Source of the DNA: Winogradskyella alexanderae
Lineage (GTDB): Bacteria > Bacteroidota > Bacteroidia > Flavobacteriales > Flavobacteriaceae
Assembly: GCF_020166335.1 (NCBI RefSeq)
Contig: NZ_JAIUJR010000006.1
Span: 169,240 to 233,239, forward strand
DNA: 64,000 bases
Reading direction: 5' to 3'
This document shows positions 48,423 to 57,511 of the stretch, in pieces (position 1 is the first letter of the stretch; every line of letters begins with the position of its first letter). A program made the translations under genes and the position numbers. Under the pieces are notes generated by a model, which saw nothing but the letters and a program-made list of their open reading frames with translations, had not been told where the DNA came from and did no database searches.

Positions 48423-48842
48423 TTATCCTTTAAACTCATGTTTAACGTGAGCACCATCACAATATGGTTTATTATGAGAAGCACCACACCTACAAAATGC
48501 TGTTGTCCGGTTCTTGGTTTCTTTTGAGCCGTCTCTGTGGGTTACATTTAAAGTCCCATAAACTAGTAGTGGCCCATTTTCTAAAACCTCCACTTGGGTT
48601 TCGAGTGTTTGTGATGATTTATCAGTCTTATCATTCATGTAAAAGCTCAATGCGCCGGAGGGACACTGTTTTACAGTTTTTACCAATTCAACTGTATTGG
48701 CTGCATCAATTTTTATCCAAGGTCTTTCCTTAGGCCGAAAAACATCAGGTAGACCCTTAACGCACATCGCAGAATGAATACATTTATTAGCTTCCCAAAC
48801 TATGGTTACTTCACCATTGGAGTATTCTTTTTTGTTTGACAT
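48423..48842 (-). CDS. Fused 4Fe-4S (YjdI-like) and CDGSH iron-sulfur protein
   Basis: A 139-residue cytoplasmic protein with two cluster sites. The N-terminal Fer4_19 domain has Cys21, Cys27 (CIHSAMC) and Cys60 in KQCPSGAL, the pattern of divergent mono-cluster ferredoxins. The C-terminal CDGSH domain reads FCRCGASHNKPYCDGAH with Cys117, Cys119, Cys128 and His132, the 3Cys-1His ligands of a redox-active 2Fe-2S cluster. The fusion is known in Bacteroidota and others; the partner is not known. It is divergent from the kynurenine operon. Confidence 0.9.
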   Translation of the reverse strand: MSNKKEYSNGEVTIVWEANKCIHSAMCVKGLPDVFRPKERPWIKIDAANTVELVKTVKQCPSGALSFYMNDKTDKSSQTLETQVEVLENGPLLVYGTLNVTHRDGSKETKNRTTAFCRCGASHNKPYCDGAHVKHEFKG

Positions 48843-48915
48843 TTCTTTACGATTTCTTTAAAGATAATGAATTTTTCAGAGCCAAAAATTGCTTTACTGC
48901 CTCATCTTTAATTCT

Positions 48916-48923
48916 TATTTTTG
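48916..48923 (+). promoter_or_regulatory. Promoter -7 box of the kynurenine operon
   Basis: TATTTTTG, full match, with TTG at 48889-48891 about 24 bases upstream. The box overlaps the TTG at 48921, so that codon cannot be the start; translation should begin at the TTG at 48948. Confidence 0.6.
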
Positions 48924-48947
48924 TTATCAATCGATAAATATTCAGAA

Positions 48948-50222
48948 TTGACTAGCTATAAGACAGGTTTAAATTTTGCTCTAGAATTAGATAAAACTGA
49001 TGAACTTTCACATTTTAGAAGTCAATTCCACATCCCAAAACATAAAAATGGTGAAGACTGCATTTACCTTTGCGGTAACTCACTAGGCTTGCAGCCTAAG
49101 ATTACGCAGTCATACATTAATCAAGAACTAAAGGACTGGGCAGAACTGGGTGTAGAAGGCCACGTTCATGGTGAAAATCCTTGGTTATCCTACCATGAGT
49201 TACTTACTGATACCATGGCAGAAATTGTTGGTGCAAAACCAATTGAAGTTGTAGTTATGAATACATTGACTACAAATCTTCATCTGATGATGGTGTCCTT
49301 CTACAGACCTACAAATAAACGCTATAAAATACTTATTGAAGGTGACGCTTTCCCATCAGATAAATATGCTGTTGAATCACAATTGCGACACCACGGAATT
49401 GATGAGAAAGAAGGATTAATTTTGTGGAAGTCACGTGAAGGGGAAGAACTTCTGCGGTATGAAGATCTTGAATCCATATTAAAAGAGTATGGCGATGAGA
49501 TTGCCTTAGTTATGATAGGAGGTGTTAACTATTATACCGGCCAATTTTTTGATTTAAAGCGAATAACCGAGTTAGGCCATAAATATGGCTGTTTTGTCGG
49601 TTTCGATTGTGCTCATGGCGCTGGGAATGTTAAATTAAATCTTCATAATTCTGGTGCAGACTTTGCCATTTGGTGTAGCTATAAGTATCTTAATTCAGGA
49701 CCTGGTAGTTTAAGCGGAGTTTTTGTACACGAAAGACATGCTTATGATAAAAATTTAAATCGATTTACAGGATGGTGGAGTCACAATAAAGAGACTAGAT
49801 TTAAAATGCGTGACGATTTTGATATGCTTCCAGGAGCAGAAGGCTGGCAATTAAGCAATCCTCCTATTTTATCCATGGCAGCAATAAAAGCTTCACTTGA
49901 TGTTTTTAAAAAGGCAGGTATGGATAATTTGATCTCTAAATCCAAAAAGCTAACCACATATTTTGAATTTTTATTGAATGAATTAAATCACAAAAGCATA
50001 AAAATCATAACACCTATAAACAACAACGAACGCGGATGTCAACTATCAATTCAAGTTAAAAATGCCGATAAAAGTTTACATCATAAGTTAACAGATGTGG
50101 GTATAATCTGTGACTGGAGAGAACCTGACGTAATTCGCTGTGCTCCAGTACCACTTTACAATTCGTTTGAGGACGTTTTTAACATGGTAGAAAAATTGAA
50201 ATTAATCTTAAATGGAAAATAA
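48948..50222 (+). CDS. kynU: Kynureninase
   Basis: PLP enzyme that cleaves kynurenine or 3-hydroxykynurenine to anthranilate or 3-hydroxyanthranilate plus alanine. The 424 residues include YLCGNSLGLQPK, GVEGHVHGENPW, FDCAHGAGNVKLNLH and WCSYKYLNSGPGS with the Schiff-base Lys, and the closing WREPDVIRCAPVPLYNSFED. The start is TTG at 48948 (MTSYKTGLNFALELD), the N-terminus expected for the family; a TTG further upstream lies inside the promoter box. First gene of the tryptophan catabolic operon; its end overlaps kmo by 11 bases. Confidence 0.96.
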   Translation: MTSYKTGLNFALELDKTDELSHFRSQFHIPKHKNGEDCIYLCGNSLGLQPKITQSYINQELKDWAELGVEGHVHGENPWLSYHELLTDTMAEIVGAKPIEVVVMNTLTTNLHLMMVSFYRPTNKRYKILIEGDAFPSDKYAVESQLRHHGIDEKEGLILWKSREGEELLRYEDLESILKEYGDEIALVMIGGVNYYTGQFFDLKRITELGHKYGCFVGFDCAHGAGNVKLNLHNSGADFAIWCSYKYLNSGPGSLSGVFVHERHAYDKNLNRFTGWWSHNKETRFKMRDDFDMLPGAEGWQLSNPPILSMAAIKASLDVFKKAGMDNLISKSKKLTTYFEFLLNELNHKSIKIITPINNNERGCQLSIQVKNADKSLHHKLTDVGIICDWREPDVIRCAPVPLYNSFEDVFNMVEKLKLILNGK

Positions 50223-51633
50223 TCAACAACAGATATTAATCATTGGCGCAGGCCTATGTGGAAGTTTACTGGCATTGCGCATGGGTCAACGAGGCTACAA
50301 TGTTACGGTATACGAAAAACGTCCGGATTTGCGTAAAACAGACATATCAGCCGGTCGTTCAATTAACTTAGCCTTCTCAGACAGAGGCAACAAAGGAATA
50401 AAATTAGTTGGCTTGGAGAAAAAAGTCAAAGCGTTGTGCATACCAATGAATGGTCGCATGTTACACGATAAAGACGGTAATTCATTTCTCTCCAACTATA
50501 GTGGCCGAGCACATGAATATATAAATTCTATTTCTCGGGGTGGATTAAATGCATTACTACTAGATGAAGCAGAAGAGCATCCAAATGTTACGATTCATTT
50601 TAATACGGAATGTAAATCTGTAGATTTTGAAAATACCACTGCACTGTTTAAAAACCTTATAACAAACAAAGAATTTGCAGAGGAAGCAGATTGTATCATT
50701 GCAACAGATGGCGCTGGATCCGCTCTAAGAAAGAGTTATTACCTTGGCAATAAATTCTTATTTAGTTTTTCGCAAGAGTATTTAACCCATGGCTATAAAG
50801 AATTATCTATTCTACCAAATGAAGATGGTGGATACAAAACATATAAAAACGCCCTACATATTTGGCCAAGAGGTGAATTTATGGTTATTGCGCTTCCAAA
50901 CTTAGATGGTAGTTTTACCGTCACATTGTTTTTAAGTTATGATGAAGGCGAATACAATTTCAATAACCTTACCACCCCAGAAAGGGTCACCGATTTTTTC
51001 AAAAATGAATTCCCAGATGCCCTAGAGCTTATGCCAAATTTAGTTGATGACTTTTTTGAAAATCCAACAGCACCTTTGGGAACTGTGAAATGTTCGCCGT
51101 GGCATTACAAAGGCAACACTTTGTTGATGGGAGATTCTGCACACGCAATAGTCCCATTTTATGGCCAGGGGATGAATGCATCTTTTGAAGATGTAGTAGA
51201 ATTTGATAAAATATTGGAGAAACATAAAGGTGACTGGGAAAAAGTCTTTTCTCAGTTTAGTAAAACCAGAAAAAAAGATACCGACGCTATTGCAGATTTA
51301 GCAATTGATAATTTTCATGAAATGAAAAATCATGTTGCTAATCCGCTATTTCAGCAAAAAAGAAAAATTGAAATGGCACTAGAAAATCATTTCCCAAATA
51401 CTTATTTTTCAAAATATAGCATGGTTACCTTCAATGAGGAAATAGGTTATAGAGAAGCAATGATACTCGGTAGAGCTCAAGACAAAGCAATTTTAAATAT
51501 GTTAGTAGATAGAGATATAACAACACCATATGATCCGTCAAATATTGATATGCTACATCAAATATTAGAGAAAATTCAACACGAAACCGAAGCAGTTTTA
51601 AAAGATGATAAAATTGCTGGATTAGAAAAATAA
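50212..51633 (+). CDS. kmo: Kynurenine 3-monooxygenase
   Basis: FAD- and NADPH-dependent hydroxylase that makes 3-hydroxykynurenine. The 473 residues begin with the dinucleotide-binding fold ([27 protein letters not shown]) and contain the family block [12 protein letters not shown], the second FAD motif [20 protein letters not shown], and a C-terminal hydrophobic/helical tail without strong membrane segment. ATG overlaps the end of kynU, so translation is coupled. Confidence 0.96.
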   Translation: MENNQQQILIIGAGLCGSLLALRMGQRGYNVTVYEKRPDLRKTDISAGRSINLAFSDRGNKGIKLVGLEKKVKALCIPMNGRMLHDKDGNSFLSNYSGRAHEYINSISRGGLNALLLDEAEEHPNVTIHFNTECKSVDFENTTALFKNLITNKEFAEEADCIIATDGAGSALRKSYYLGNKFLFSFSQEYLTHGYKELSILPNEDGGYKTYKNALHIWPRGEFMVIALPNLDGSFTVTLFLSYDEGEYNFNNLTTPERVTDFFKNEFPDALELMPNLVDDFFENPTAPLGTVKCSPWHYKGNTLLMGDSAHAIVPFYGQGMNASFEDVVEFDKILEKHKGDWEKVFSQFSKTRKKDTDAIADLAIDNFHEMKNHVANPLFQQKRKIEMALENHFPNTYFSKYSMVTFNEEIGYREAMILGRAQDKAILNMLVDRDITTPYDPSNIDMLHQILEKIQHETEAVLKDDKIAGLEK

Positions 51634-51635
51634 GT

Positions 51636-52040
51636 ATGAACGAAAAAACAGTAACCCCAAGAGGAGCCTATCCACACACAAAACGTGTGGGTGATTTTAT
51701 ATTTGTTTCCGGTACCAGCTCAAGAAGACCCGACAATTCAATAGCAGGAGTTGATATTATTGATGAAATGGGTACCAAAAAACTAAATGCTTATACCCAA
51801 ACAAAAGAAGTACTAAAAAATATTGAGCGCAATCTAGCAAAAGAAGGTGCAACGTTAAAAGATGTAGTCGATGTTACCTCTTTTTTAGTAAACATGAACG
51901 ATTTTGCAGATTACAATAAGGCGTATGCAGAATTCTTTGATAAGGAAACTGGACCGGCAAGAACAACAGTTGCGGTACATCAATTACCACATCCAGATTT
52001 GGTTGTTGAAATTAAAGTAATGGCTCATAAGAAATCCTAA
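51636..52040 (+). CDS. RidA-family protein, probable 2-aminomuconate deaminase
   Basis: A 134-residue YjgF/RidA-fold protein. The sequence [28 protein letters not shown] and the block [25 protein letters not shown] (with the conserved Arg and Glu) match the aminomuconate deaminase group, in which SSRRPDN replaces the usual RidA motif. It would hydrolyse 2-aminomuconate to 4-oxalocrotonate (2-oxo-3-hexenedioate) and ammonia. It starts three bases after kmo and precedes the semialdehyde dehydrogenase that makes its substrate. Confidence 0.88.
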   Translation: MNEKTVTPRGAYPHTKRVGDFIFVSGTSSRRPDNSIAGVDIIDEMGTKKLNAYTQTKEVLKNIERNLAKEGATLKDVVDVTSFLVNMNDFADYNKAYAEFFDKETGPARTTVAVHQLPHPDLVVEIKVMAHKKS

Positions 52041-52041
52041 T

Positions 52042-53481
52042 TTGAAAATCCAAAATTTCATAAATGGTAAATTTGAAAATCCAGTAAAAGATACTTGGAT
52101 AGATAATTATAACCCTTCCAATGGTGAAATTTATGGCAAGATTCCTAACTCATCAGTAGAAGATGTAAAACTCGCCTATCAAAGTGCTAAAACAGCGTTT
52201 CCTGGTTGGAGTAATAGCACATTAGAAGAGCGCAGTCGAATTCTAATTAAGATTTCTGAATTATTAGAAGCCAATCTACAACGCTTTGCAGAAGCTGAAA
52301 GCAGGGATAATGGTAAACCTATTTCTTTGGCTAAAGCTGTAGATATTCCCAGAGCAGCGAGTAACTTTAGGTTTTTTGGAAATGCCATTACTCAATTTGC
52401 AAGTGAAAGCCATGAATCAGTGGGTCATTACGCTATTAATTATACACTGAGACAGCCCATTGGTGTTGTAGGATGTATAAGTCCATGGAATTTACCGCTC
52501 TATTTATTCACTTGGAAAATTGCACCAGCAATTGCAGCAGGTAATTGTGTTATTGCAAAGCCTAGCGAAATTACACCTATGACCGCTTTTTTACTTGGAA
52601 AAATATGTAATGAAGCTGGTTTACCTAATGGCGTTTTAAATATTATACATGGTTTGGGTACTACAACTGGTAATGCCATCGTAGAACACCCAAATATTAA
52701 AGCCATTTCATTTACTGGTGGTACAGCAACTGGTGCTCATATCGCCAAAGTTGCTGCGCCAATGTTTAAAAAACTATCATTAGAACTAGGCGGTAAAAAT
52801 CCAAATATCATTTTTGCAGACTGCGATTATGATGATATGTTAGAGACCACAGTTAGGTCATCATTTGCCAACCAAGGTCAAATATGTTTATGTGGTAGCA
52901 GAATATTTGTCGAGACATCCATCTATGAAAAATTCAAAAAAGATTTTGTCGAAAAGATCAAACAGCTTAAAGTAGGCCACCCTTCTGATCCTACTACAAA
53001 TATTGGTGCACTGGTATCAAAGCCTCATCTTGAAAAGGTAAAGTCATATATAGACATAGCCAAAGATGAAAACGGTATAGTGCTATGTGGTGGTAACCAA
53101 GTCACAATTAAAGATTATGAAAATGGATACTATCTGGAACCCACTGTTATCGAAGTTATGAATGATGAATGCAGAGTAAATCAGGAGGAAATATTTGGGC
53201 CAGTCGTTACCCTAATGCCTTTTGAAACCGAAACCCATGTCTTAGATATGGCCAACAAAGTAAAATATGGTTTGTCTGCAACATTATGGACCAATGATCT
53301 AAAACGCACCATGAGAATGAGCAATCAATTACATGCAGGAATTATTTGGGTGAATACTTGGATGATGCGCGACTTACGTACACCTTTTGGTGGTGTAAAA
53401 GCTTCTGGTGTTGGTCGTGAAGGAGGTTTTGAAGCACTTAGGTTTTTCACTGAACCTAAAAACGTTTGTATTAAATATTGA
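52042..53481 (+). CDS. 2-Aminomuconic semialdehyde dehydrogenase
   Basis: NAD-dependent aldehyde dehydrogenase of 479 residues. Seen are CISPWNLPLYLFTWKIAPA, the NAD-site block FTGGTATGAHI, the catalytic Glu in LELGGKNPNI, and the catalytic Cys in ANQGQICLCGSR. Substrate assignment rests on context (between the aminomuconate deaminase and the ACMS-pathway enzymes) and on resemblance to the 2-hydroxymuconic/aminomuconic semialdehyde group. The start is a TTG at 52042, directly after the preceding stop codon; no better start is near. Confidence 0.9.
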   Translation: MKIQNFINGKFENPVKDTWIDNYNPSNGEIYGKIPNSSVEDVKLAYQSAKTAFPGWSNSTLEERSRILIKISELLEANLQRFAEAESRDNGKPISLAKAVDIPRAASNFRFFGNAITQFASESHESVGHYAINYTLRQPIGVVGCISPWNLPLYLFTWKIAPAIAAGNCVIAKPSEITPMTAFLLGKICNEAGLPNGVLNIIHGLGTTTGNAIVEHPNIKAISFTGGTATGAHIAKVAAPMFKKLSLELGGKNPNIIFADCDYDDMLETTVRSSFANQGQICLCGSRIFVETSIYEKFKKDFVEKIKQLKVGHPSDPTTNIGALVSKPHLEKVKSYIDIAKDENGIVLCGGNQVTIKDYENGYYLEPTVIEVMNDECRVNQEEIFGPVVTLMPFETETHVLDMANKVKYGLSATLWTNDLKRTMRMSNQLHAGIIWVNTWMMRDLRTPFGGVKASGVGREGGFEALRFFTEPKNVCIKY

Positions 53482-53543
53482 ACATTCATTGATATAAAAA
53501 TCAATATTCTGTATCTTTTGGTAATAATTTTAAACCAAATACC

Positions 53544-54071
53544 ATGAAAACTAAAGTAATGACATGCCTACTCTTACTTGCCTCATTGGCAATAACAGCA
53601 CAAGAAAACTGGAAAACACTCAAGAAAGATGCATTCGCAATTTCATATCCTGATAACTGGGAATCTAGTGACCAATTGTCTCAACCAGGAATGCAATTTC
53701 TACTTCTATCGGACGAAAGTACAATGGATGGAGATAAGTTCAGAGAATATATAAATTTAACTACTGAAAGTCTAAACGGCCAAGAACTTACCGTTGAAGA
53801 GTACGCAAAAATATCCCTTGATCAAATTATGACACAACTCCCTGATTCTAAAATAGAATCGAATAATGCTACGCAATTAGATGGGCTTGCTACTAAGGAA
53901 GTAGTCTGGTCTGCAGATTTTGGTAATGGAAATTTACTGAAATTCAAACAGAGCATACTATTATTTAACGGTAAGGCATATATTTTAACATTCTCCTCCT
54001 CTACTGCAGAATACGACGATTACGTTAAAATAGCAGATCTTATTTTTCAAAGTTTTAAACTTGCTAAATAA
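53544..54071 (+). CDS. Small secreted PsbP/DcrB-like protein
   Basis: A 175-residue exported protein with signal peptide MKTKVMTCLLLLASLAITAQ. The mature part begins WKTLKKDAFAISYPDNWE, a start shared by PsbP- and DcrB-like alpha/beta domains, and ends in a helix (DYVKIADLIFQSFKLA). No catalytic residues are evident. It lies within the kynurenine operon, 62 bases after the dehydrogenase and directly before the SDR gene, but nothing in the sequence ties it to the pathway. A TATCTTTT element near 53510 could give it an internal promoter. Confidence 0.7.
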   Translation: MKTKVMTCLLLLASLAITAQENWKTLKKDAFAISYPDNWESSDQLSQPGMQFLLLSDESTMDGDKFREYINLTTESLNGQELTVEEYAKISLDQIMTQLPDSKIESNNATQLDGLATKEVVWSADFGNGNLLKFKQSILLFNGKAYILTFSSSTAEYDDYVKIADLIFQSFKLAK

Positions 54072-54854
54072 ATGAATTTAGAACTAAATAATAAATATGC
54101 TCTTGTTTGTGGTAGCACAGCAGGTATTGGAAAAGCAACTGCAATTGCACTCGCAAACGAGGGCACAATTTTAACACTTATTGCACGAAACGAAGAAAAG
54201 TTAAAAGCCACTATAGAAGGACTACCTCAACAACACAAGCACAACTTTATTGTCGCAGATTTCAGCAATCCAGACGAACTAGAAGAAAAGATCTCGACTT
54301 TTATTAAACAAAATCACGGATTTCATATTTTAATTAATAATACGGGAGGGCCTCCTGGTGGACCAATTTTTGATGCGACTTTAGAAGAGTTTGAACACGC
54401 TTTTACACAACATTTAAAATGTAATCATGTATTGGTTCAAACTTTGGTCCCATTCATGAAAGAACAAGGTTTTGGGAGAATAATAAATGTAATCTCAACT
54501 TCTGTAAAACAACCTTTGGATGGGTTGGGTGTTAGCAACACCATCAGAGGGGCTGTTGCCAACTGGAGTAAAACGCTCGCCAATGAATTGGGTCAATTTG
54601 GTATTACCGTAAACAATGTACTTCCTGGCGCTACTGCCACTGAAAGACTATCCCAAATTATAAAAAATAAAGCTAGCAAAACCGGTCAATCCGTAGAAGA
54701 AGCTTCAGATGCAATGAAAAATACAGTTCCAGCCAAACGTTTTGCGCAACCAGAAGAGACCGCAGACGCCATAACCTTCCTAGCTAGTGAAAGAGCCAGC
54801 TATATCAACGGAATAAACCTGCCTGTTGATGGTGGCCGAACAAAAAGTTTGTAA
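54072..54854 (+). CDS. SDR-like protein lacking the catalytic Tyr and Lys
   Basis: A 260-residue Rossmann-fold protein with the SDR layout: cofactor loop GSTAGIG (14-20), LINNTGGPPGG near 88-97, VISTS with the first catalytic Ser, and a normal C-terminal VDGGRTKSL. Where the YxxxK pair is expected the sequence reads SNTIR (Ser155, Arg159). This matches a known non-classical subgroup resembling beta-ketoacyl reductases with an imperfect tetrad. It starts one base after the secreted-protein gene, within the kynurenine operon. Its reaction is unknown; a classical reductase role is unlikely without the Tyr. Confidence 0.85.
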   Translation: MNLELNNKYALVCGSTAGIGKATAIALANEGTILTLIARNEEKLKATIEGLPQQHKHNFIVADFSNPDELEEKISTFIKQNHGFHILINNTGGPPGGPIFDATLEEFEHAFTQHLKCNHVLVQTLVPFMKEQGFGRIINVISTSVKQPLDGLGVSNTIRGAVANWSKTLANELGQFGITVNNVLPGATATERLSQIIKNKASKTGQSVEEASDAMKNTVPAKRFAQPEETADAITFLASERASYINGINLPVDGGRTKSL

Positions 54855-54887
54855 CTTTATAGTATCACCAAATTAAATACTTTAAAC

Positions 54888-55379
54888 ATGAGTAAGTTAT
54901 ATCCACCAATTAATTTTAAAGCTTGGATTGAAGAAAATCGACATTTATTAAAACCACCTGTTGGCAATAAGGTCGTCTGGAAAGATGGAGATTTTATTGT
55001 AATGGTTGTTGGCGGACCTAATGATCGTAAAGATTACCACTATAACGAAACACCTGAATTTTTCTATCAAATTGAAGGTGATATTATATTGAAGGTTATC
55101 GATGAAGGTGAACAAAAAGACATACATATTAAAGAAGGAGAAATCTTTTTACTGCCACCAAAGGTTCCACACTCACCTCAACGCGGTCCAAACACCGTTG
55201 GTTTGGTTATAGAATATCCGCGCGACAAAGGCGTGAAAGATAAACTGCAATGGTATTCGGAAAAGGATGCAAGCTTATTATATGAAGAGGAATTTACCCT
55301 TGAAAATATTGAGACGGATATGCCAGCAATATTTGATAGATATTACAATACTATAGCGAAAAAAAACTCTAATAATTAA
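54888..55379 (+). CDS. 3-Hydroxyanthranilate 3,4-dioxygenase
   Basis: Extradiol-type cupin dioxygenase opening the ring of 3-hydroxyanthranilate to 2-amino-3-carboxymuconate semialdehyde. The iron ligands are in place: His51 and Glu57 (DYHYNETPE) and His95 (KVPHSPQRG), as are Arg47 and Arg99, which bind the substrate. The 163-residue protein has no Cys, so the C-terminal CxxC-CxxC rubredoxin-type iron site typical of bacterial enzymes is absent. It precedes the decarboxylase for its product. Firm assignment; the usual symbols are haaO or nbaC. Confidence 0.94.
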   Translation: MSKLYPPINFKAWIEENRHLLKPPVGNKVVWKDGDFIVMVVGGPNDRKDYHYNETPEFFYQIEGDIILKVIDEGEQKDIHIKEGEIFLLPPKVPHSPQRGPNTVGLVIEYPRDKGVKDKLQWYSEKDASLLYEEEFTLENIETDMPAIFDRYYNTIAKKNSNN

Positions 55380-55416
55380 ATACGCTTTGTAAAATTACCT
55401 TTAATGGTTAAAATTA

Positions 55417-56502
55417 ATGACTAAACGTAAGCTAAGAATAAACGGCCATTCGCATCTTCTTCCCTATCCTGAAGAGATACCAGATTTTATGAGAGATAAA
55501 GGTATTTTCTGGGTTGATAAGGATAGAAAATTTATGCTTCAAAAAGATTGGAATCGACCGATCACCGATTCTAGTTTTTTCTTAAATGAGAAACTCGCTT
55601 GGATGGAGCATTTTAAGATAGATCATGCTGTTGTGCTTAACCTTTCACAATTATATGGTAATGGCTTACGACTGGAAGAAATGAAACAGGCTTTACGCTT
55701 TCAAAATGATTTCAATGCAAAGATCCAGCACGACAATCCAAGCAAATTTACATGTGGTTTTGTAGTACACCCTGGCTTTGTTAGAGGAGCATGCTGGGAA
55801 ATTGAACGCTGTGTCGAGGTTTTAGGGATGCGTTTGCTTTGCCTTCCGACACATTACATGGACACCATTGGGACGTGGCGCTGCATTTTTGACGAAGAAA
55901 ACGAACCCATTTTTGAACTGGCCGACAAGTACAATCTTGCAGTAGAAATTCATCCTTATGATGGTGAGAAATTCATCAAACTAGAGAACACCTCATGGCG
56001 TTTTCATCTGATATGGATGCTTGCACAATGTGCTGATGCTTATCACTTTTTAACACTTAATGGATACTACGAAAAATATAAAAACATGCGTGTTTGTTTT
56101 GCCCATGGTGGGCAATTGGCACAAATAAATTTAGGCAGGAGAATTCAAGGATTTGACGGCAGACCAGATTTGTTTGAAGATAAAATTCACCCAAGAAAAG
56201 CTGTAGGTCATAAAAATATCTATTTTGATACTTTAGTTCATGACACAGGCTCTTTGCAATTATTGATTAAAAATCAGACCTCCAAGCAAGTAATTATGGG
56301 GTTAGATGATCCGTACCCTCTAGGCGAAATGGAAAGTATTAAACAGTCCTCCTATCCTGGTAAAATACTGGATCTCGCTATAGAAAGAAATATAATTACT
56401 GAAGAAGAAAAAGGTGAAATTTGGGAGGACAATGTTATTAAATGGCTGTGTGGTGAAGATGAAGACGCAAAAAAAACACTTTACAATAGAATCCTGAGCT
56501 AA
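55417..56502 (+). CDS. 2-Amino-3-carboxymuconate-6-semialdehyde decarboxylase
   Basis: Metal-dependent TIM-barrel decarboxylase of the amidohydrolase superfamily. The 361 residues contain the metal-site motif NGHSHLLP (His11, His13), VEIHPYD (His179), CFAHGGQ (His230) and GLDDPYPLGE with the catalytic-site Asp, in the order found in ACMSD enzymes. It converts the dioxygenase product to 2-aminomuconate semialdehyde, diverting it from quinolinate and NAD. It is followed by a methyltransferase gene whose start overlaps its stop codon (TAATG). Confidence 0.94.
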   Translation: MTKRKLRINGHSHLLPYPEEIPDFMRDKGIFWVDKDRKFMLQKDWNRPITDSSFFLNEKLAWMEHFKIDHAVVLNLSQLYGNGLRLEEMKQALRFQNDFNAKIQHDNPSKFTCGFVVHPGFVRGACWEIERCVEVLGMRLLCLPTHYMDTIGTWRCIFDEENEPIFELADKYNLAVEIHPYDGEKFIKLENTSWRFHLIWMLAQCADAYHFLTLNGYYEKYKNMRVCFAHGGQLAQINLGRRIQGFDGRPDLFEDKIHPRKAVGHKNIYFDTLVHDTGSLQLLIKNQTSKQVIMGLDDPYPLGEMESIKQSSYPGKILDLAIERNIITEEEKGEIWEDNVIKWLCGEDEDAKKTLYNRILS

Positions 56503-57143
56503 TGTATTTTTTACCAAATGCAATAGACAAATACGTCGTTGAACATTCCGACGACGAACCAGAATTACTTCAAGAGTTAACAAGAGAAACATACCAGAAA
56601 GTTCTACAGCCCATAATGCTTAGTGGTCCTTATCAAGGTCGCGTTCTGAGTATACTATCAAAATTAATACGCCCAAAAAAAGTATTAGAACTTGGCACCT
56701 TTACAGGCTATTCAACATTATGTTTGGCAGAAGGTTTAGAAACTGATGGAGTTATCCATACCATAGATATTAACGAAGAACTCGAAGATTTGCAAAGGAA
56801 ATATTTTGACAAATCCGGTTATGGCCATCAGATTATCCAACATATTGGAAACGCTCTAGAAATCATCCCAAAAATTAATGACACATTTGATCTAGTTTTT
56901 ATAGATGCTGATAAGCCAAATTACTCGAATTATTTTCAGCTTGTAATCGGTAAATTAACTAAAGGTGGTATCATACTATCAGACAATGTACTTTGGCATG
57001 GTAAAGTTGTTGAGCCTCTTAATTCCAAAGATCACTCTACAAAAGCTGTTTTGGATTATAATAATTTATTAAAAAACGATCCAAGAATCGAGACTGTTCT
57101 ATTACCAATACGTGATGGATTGACAATCAGTCGAAAAAAATAA
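56502..57143 (+). CDS. Metal-dependent O-methyltransferase
   Basis: A 213-residue methyltransferase of the catechol/caffeoyl-CoA type (Methyltransf_3). Seen are the SAM-binding VLELGTFTGYSTLCLAEGL, the acidic IHTIDINEE, DLVFIDADKPNY and SDNVLWHGKV with the Asp/Asn metal ligands used by this family. It is translationally coupled to the ACMS decarboxylase and is the last gene of the kynurenine operon. Substrates in this family carry vicinal OH groups or related pairs, so an o-aminophenol such as 3-hydroxyanthranilate is possible, but this is a guess. Confidence 0.88.
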   Translation: MYFLPNAIDKYVVEHSDDEPELLQELTRETYQKVLQPIMLSGPYQGRVLSILSKLIRPKKVLELGTFTGYSTLCLAEGLETDGVIHTIDINEELEDLQRKYFDKSGYGHQIIQHIGNALEIIPKINDTFDLVFIDADKPNYSNYFQLVIGKLTKGGIILSDNVLWHGKVVEPLNSKDHSTKAVLDYNNLLKNDPRIETVLLPIRDGLTISRKK

Positions 57144-57145
57144 GG

Positions 57146-57424
57146 TTACATATCACGCTTTAAAGAACCAGTAAAATCTTCGAGATCATCCTTTACTTTA
57201 TTTAGTTCTTCATTTATGTTTTTGGTTACCTCTGTATCTATAACATTATTTTCTTTAGCACTTTTTGTAACTTCATGCTTAATATCGTTTGTTGCATCTC
57301 TCAAAGTACGCATTCCTTTACCTAAACCTCTTGCAATTTCAGGTAGTTTATCTGCTCCAAAAACAAGCACAACAACGAAAAGCACAAAAATTATTTCAGT
57401 GCCTCCTATGAATAGGTATGTCAT
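57146..57424 (-). CDS. tatA: Twin-arginine translocase subunit TatA/E
   Basis: Small membrane subunit of the Tat pathway. The 92 residues have one N-terminal helix (GGTEIIFVLFVVVLVFGADKLPEIA), the amphipathic helix with FG-x-x-K-x-P (FGADKLPEIARGLGKGMRTLRDATN) and a charged tail. The ATG at 57424 is used; the ORF could begin with a GTG at 57436, but that position coincides with the expected transcription start of a TATATTTG promoter. It stops three bases from the convergent methyltransferase gene. Confidence 0.93.
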   Translation of the reverse strand: MTYLFIGGTEIIFVLFVVVLVFGADKLPEIARGLGKGMRTLRDATNDIKHEVTKSAKENNVIDTEVTKNINEELNKVKDDLEDFTGSLKRDM

Positions 57425-57440
57425 GAACTTTATCACATTA

Positions 57441-57448
57441 CAAATATA
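57441..57448 (-). promoter_or_regulatory. Promoter -7 box of tatA
   Basis: Minus-strand TATATTTG, full TAnnTTTG match, 16 bases before the tatA ATG. Confidence 0.6.
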
Positions 57449-57464
57449 GAGTGACTTTATGTAA

Positions 57465-57494
57465 TAAAAAAAGCCGACTCGTTAAAGTCGGCTT
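57465..57494 (-). terminator. Terminator of the M1 peptidase gene
   Basis: Perfect 9-bp stem AAGCCGACT (57471-57479) with AGTCGGCTT (57486-57494); on the minus strand it is followed by a T run. Confidence 0.9.
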
Positions 57495-57511
57495 AATAAT
57501 TTATATATAAA

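Noticed and set aside
48921..48947. Nine extra N-terminal codons for kynureninase
   Set aside because: The TTG at 48921 lies within the promoter box, and family members start at the following MTSYKTG position.
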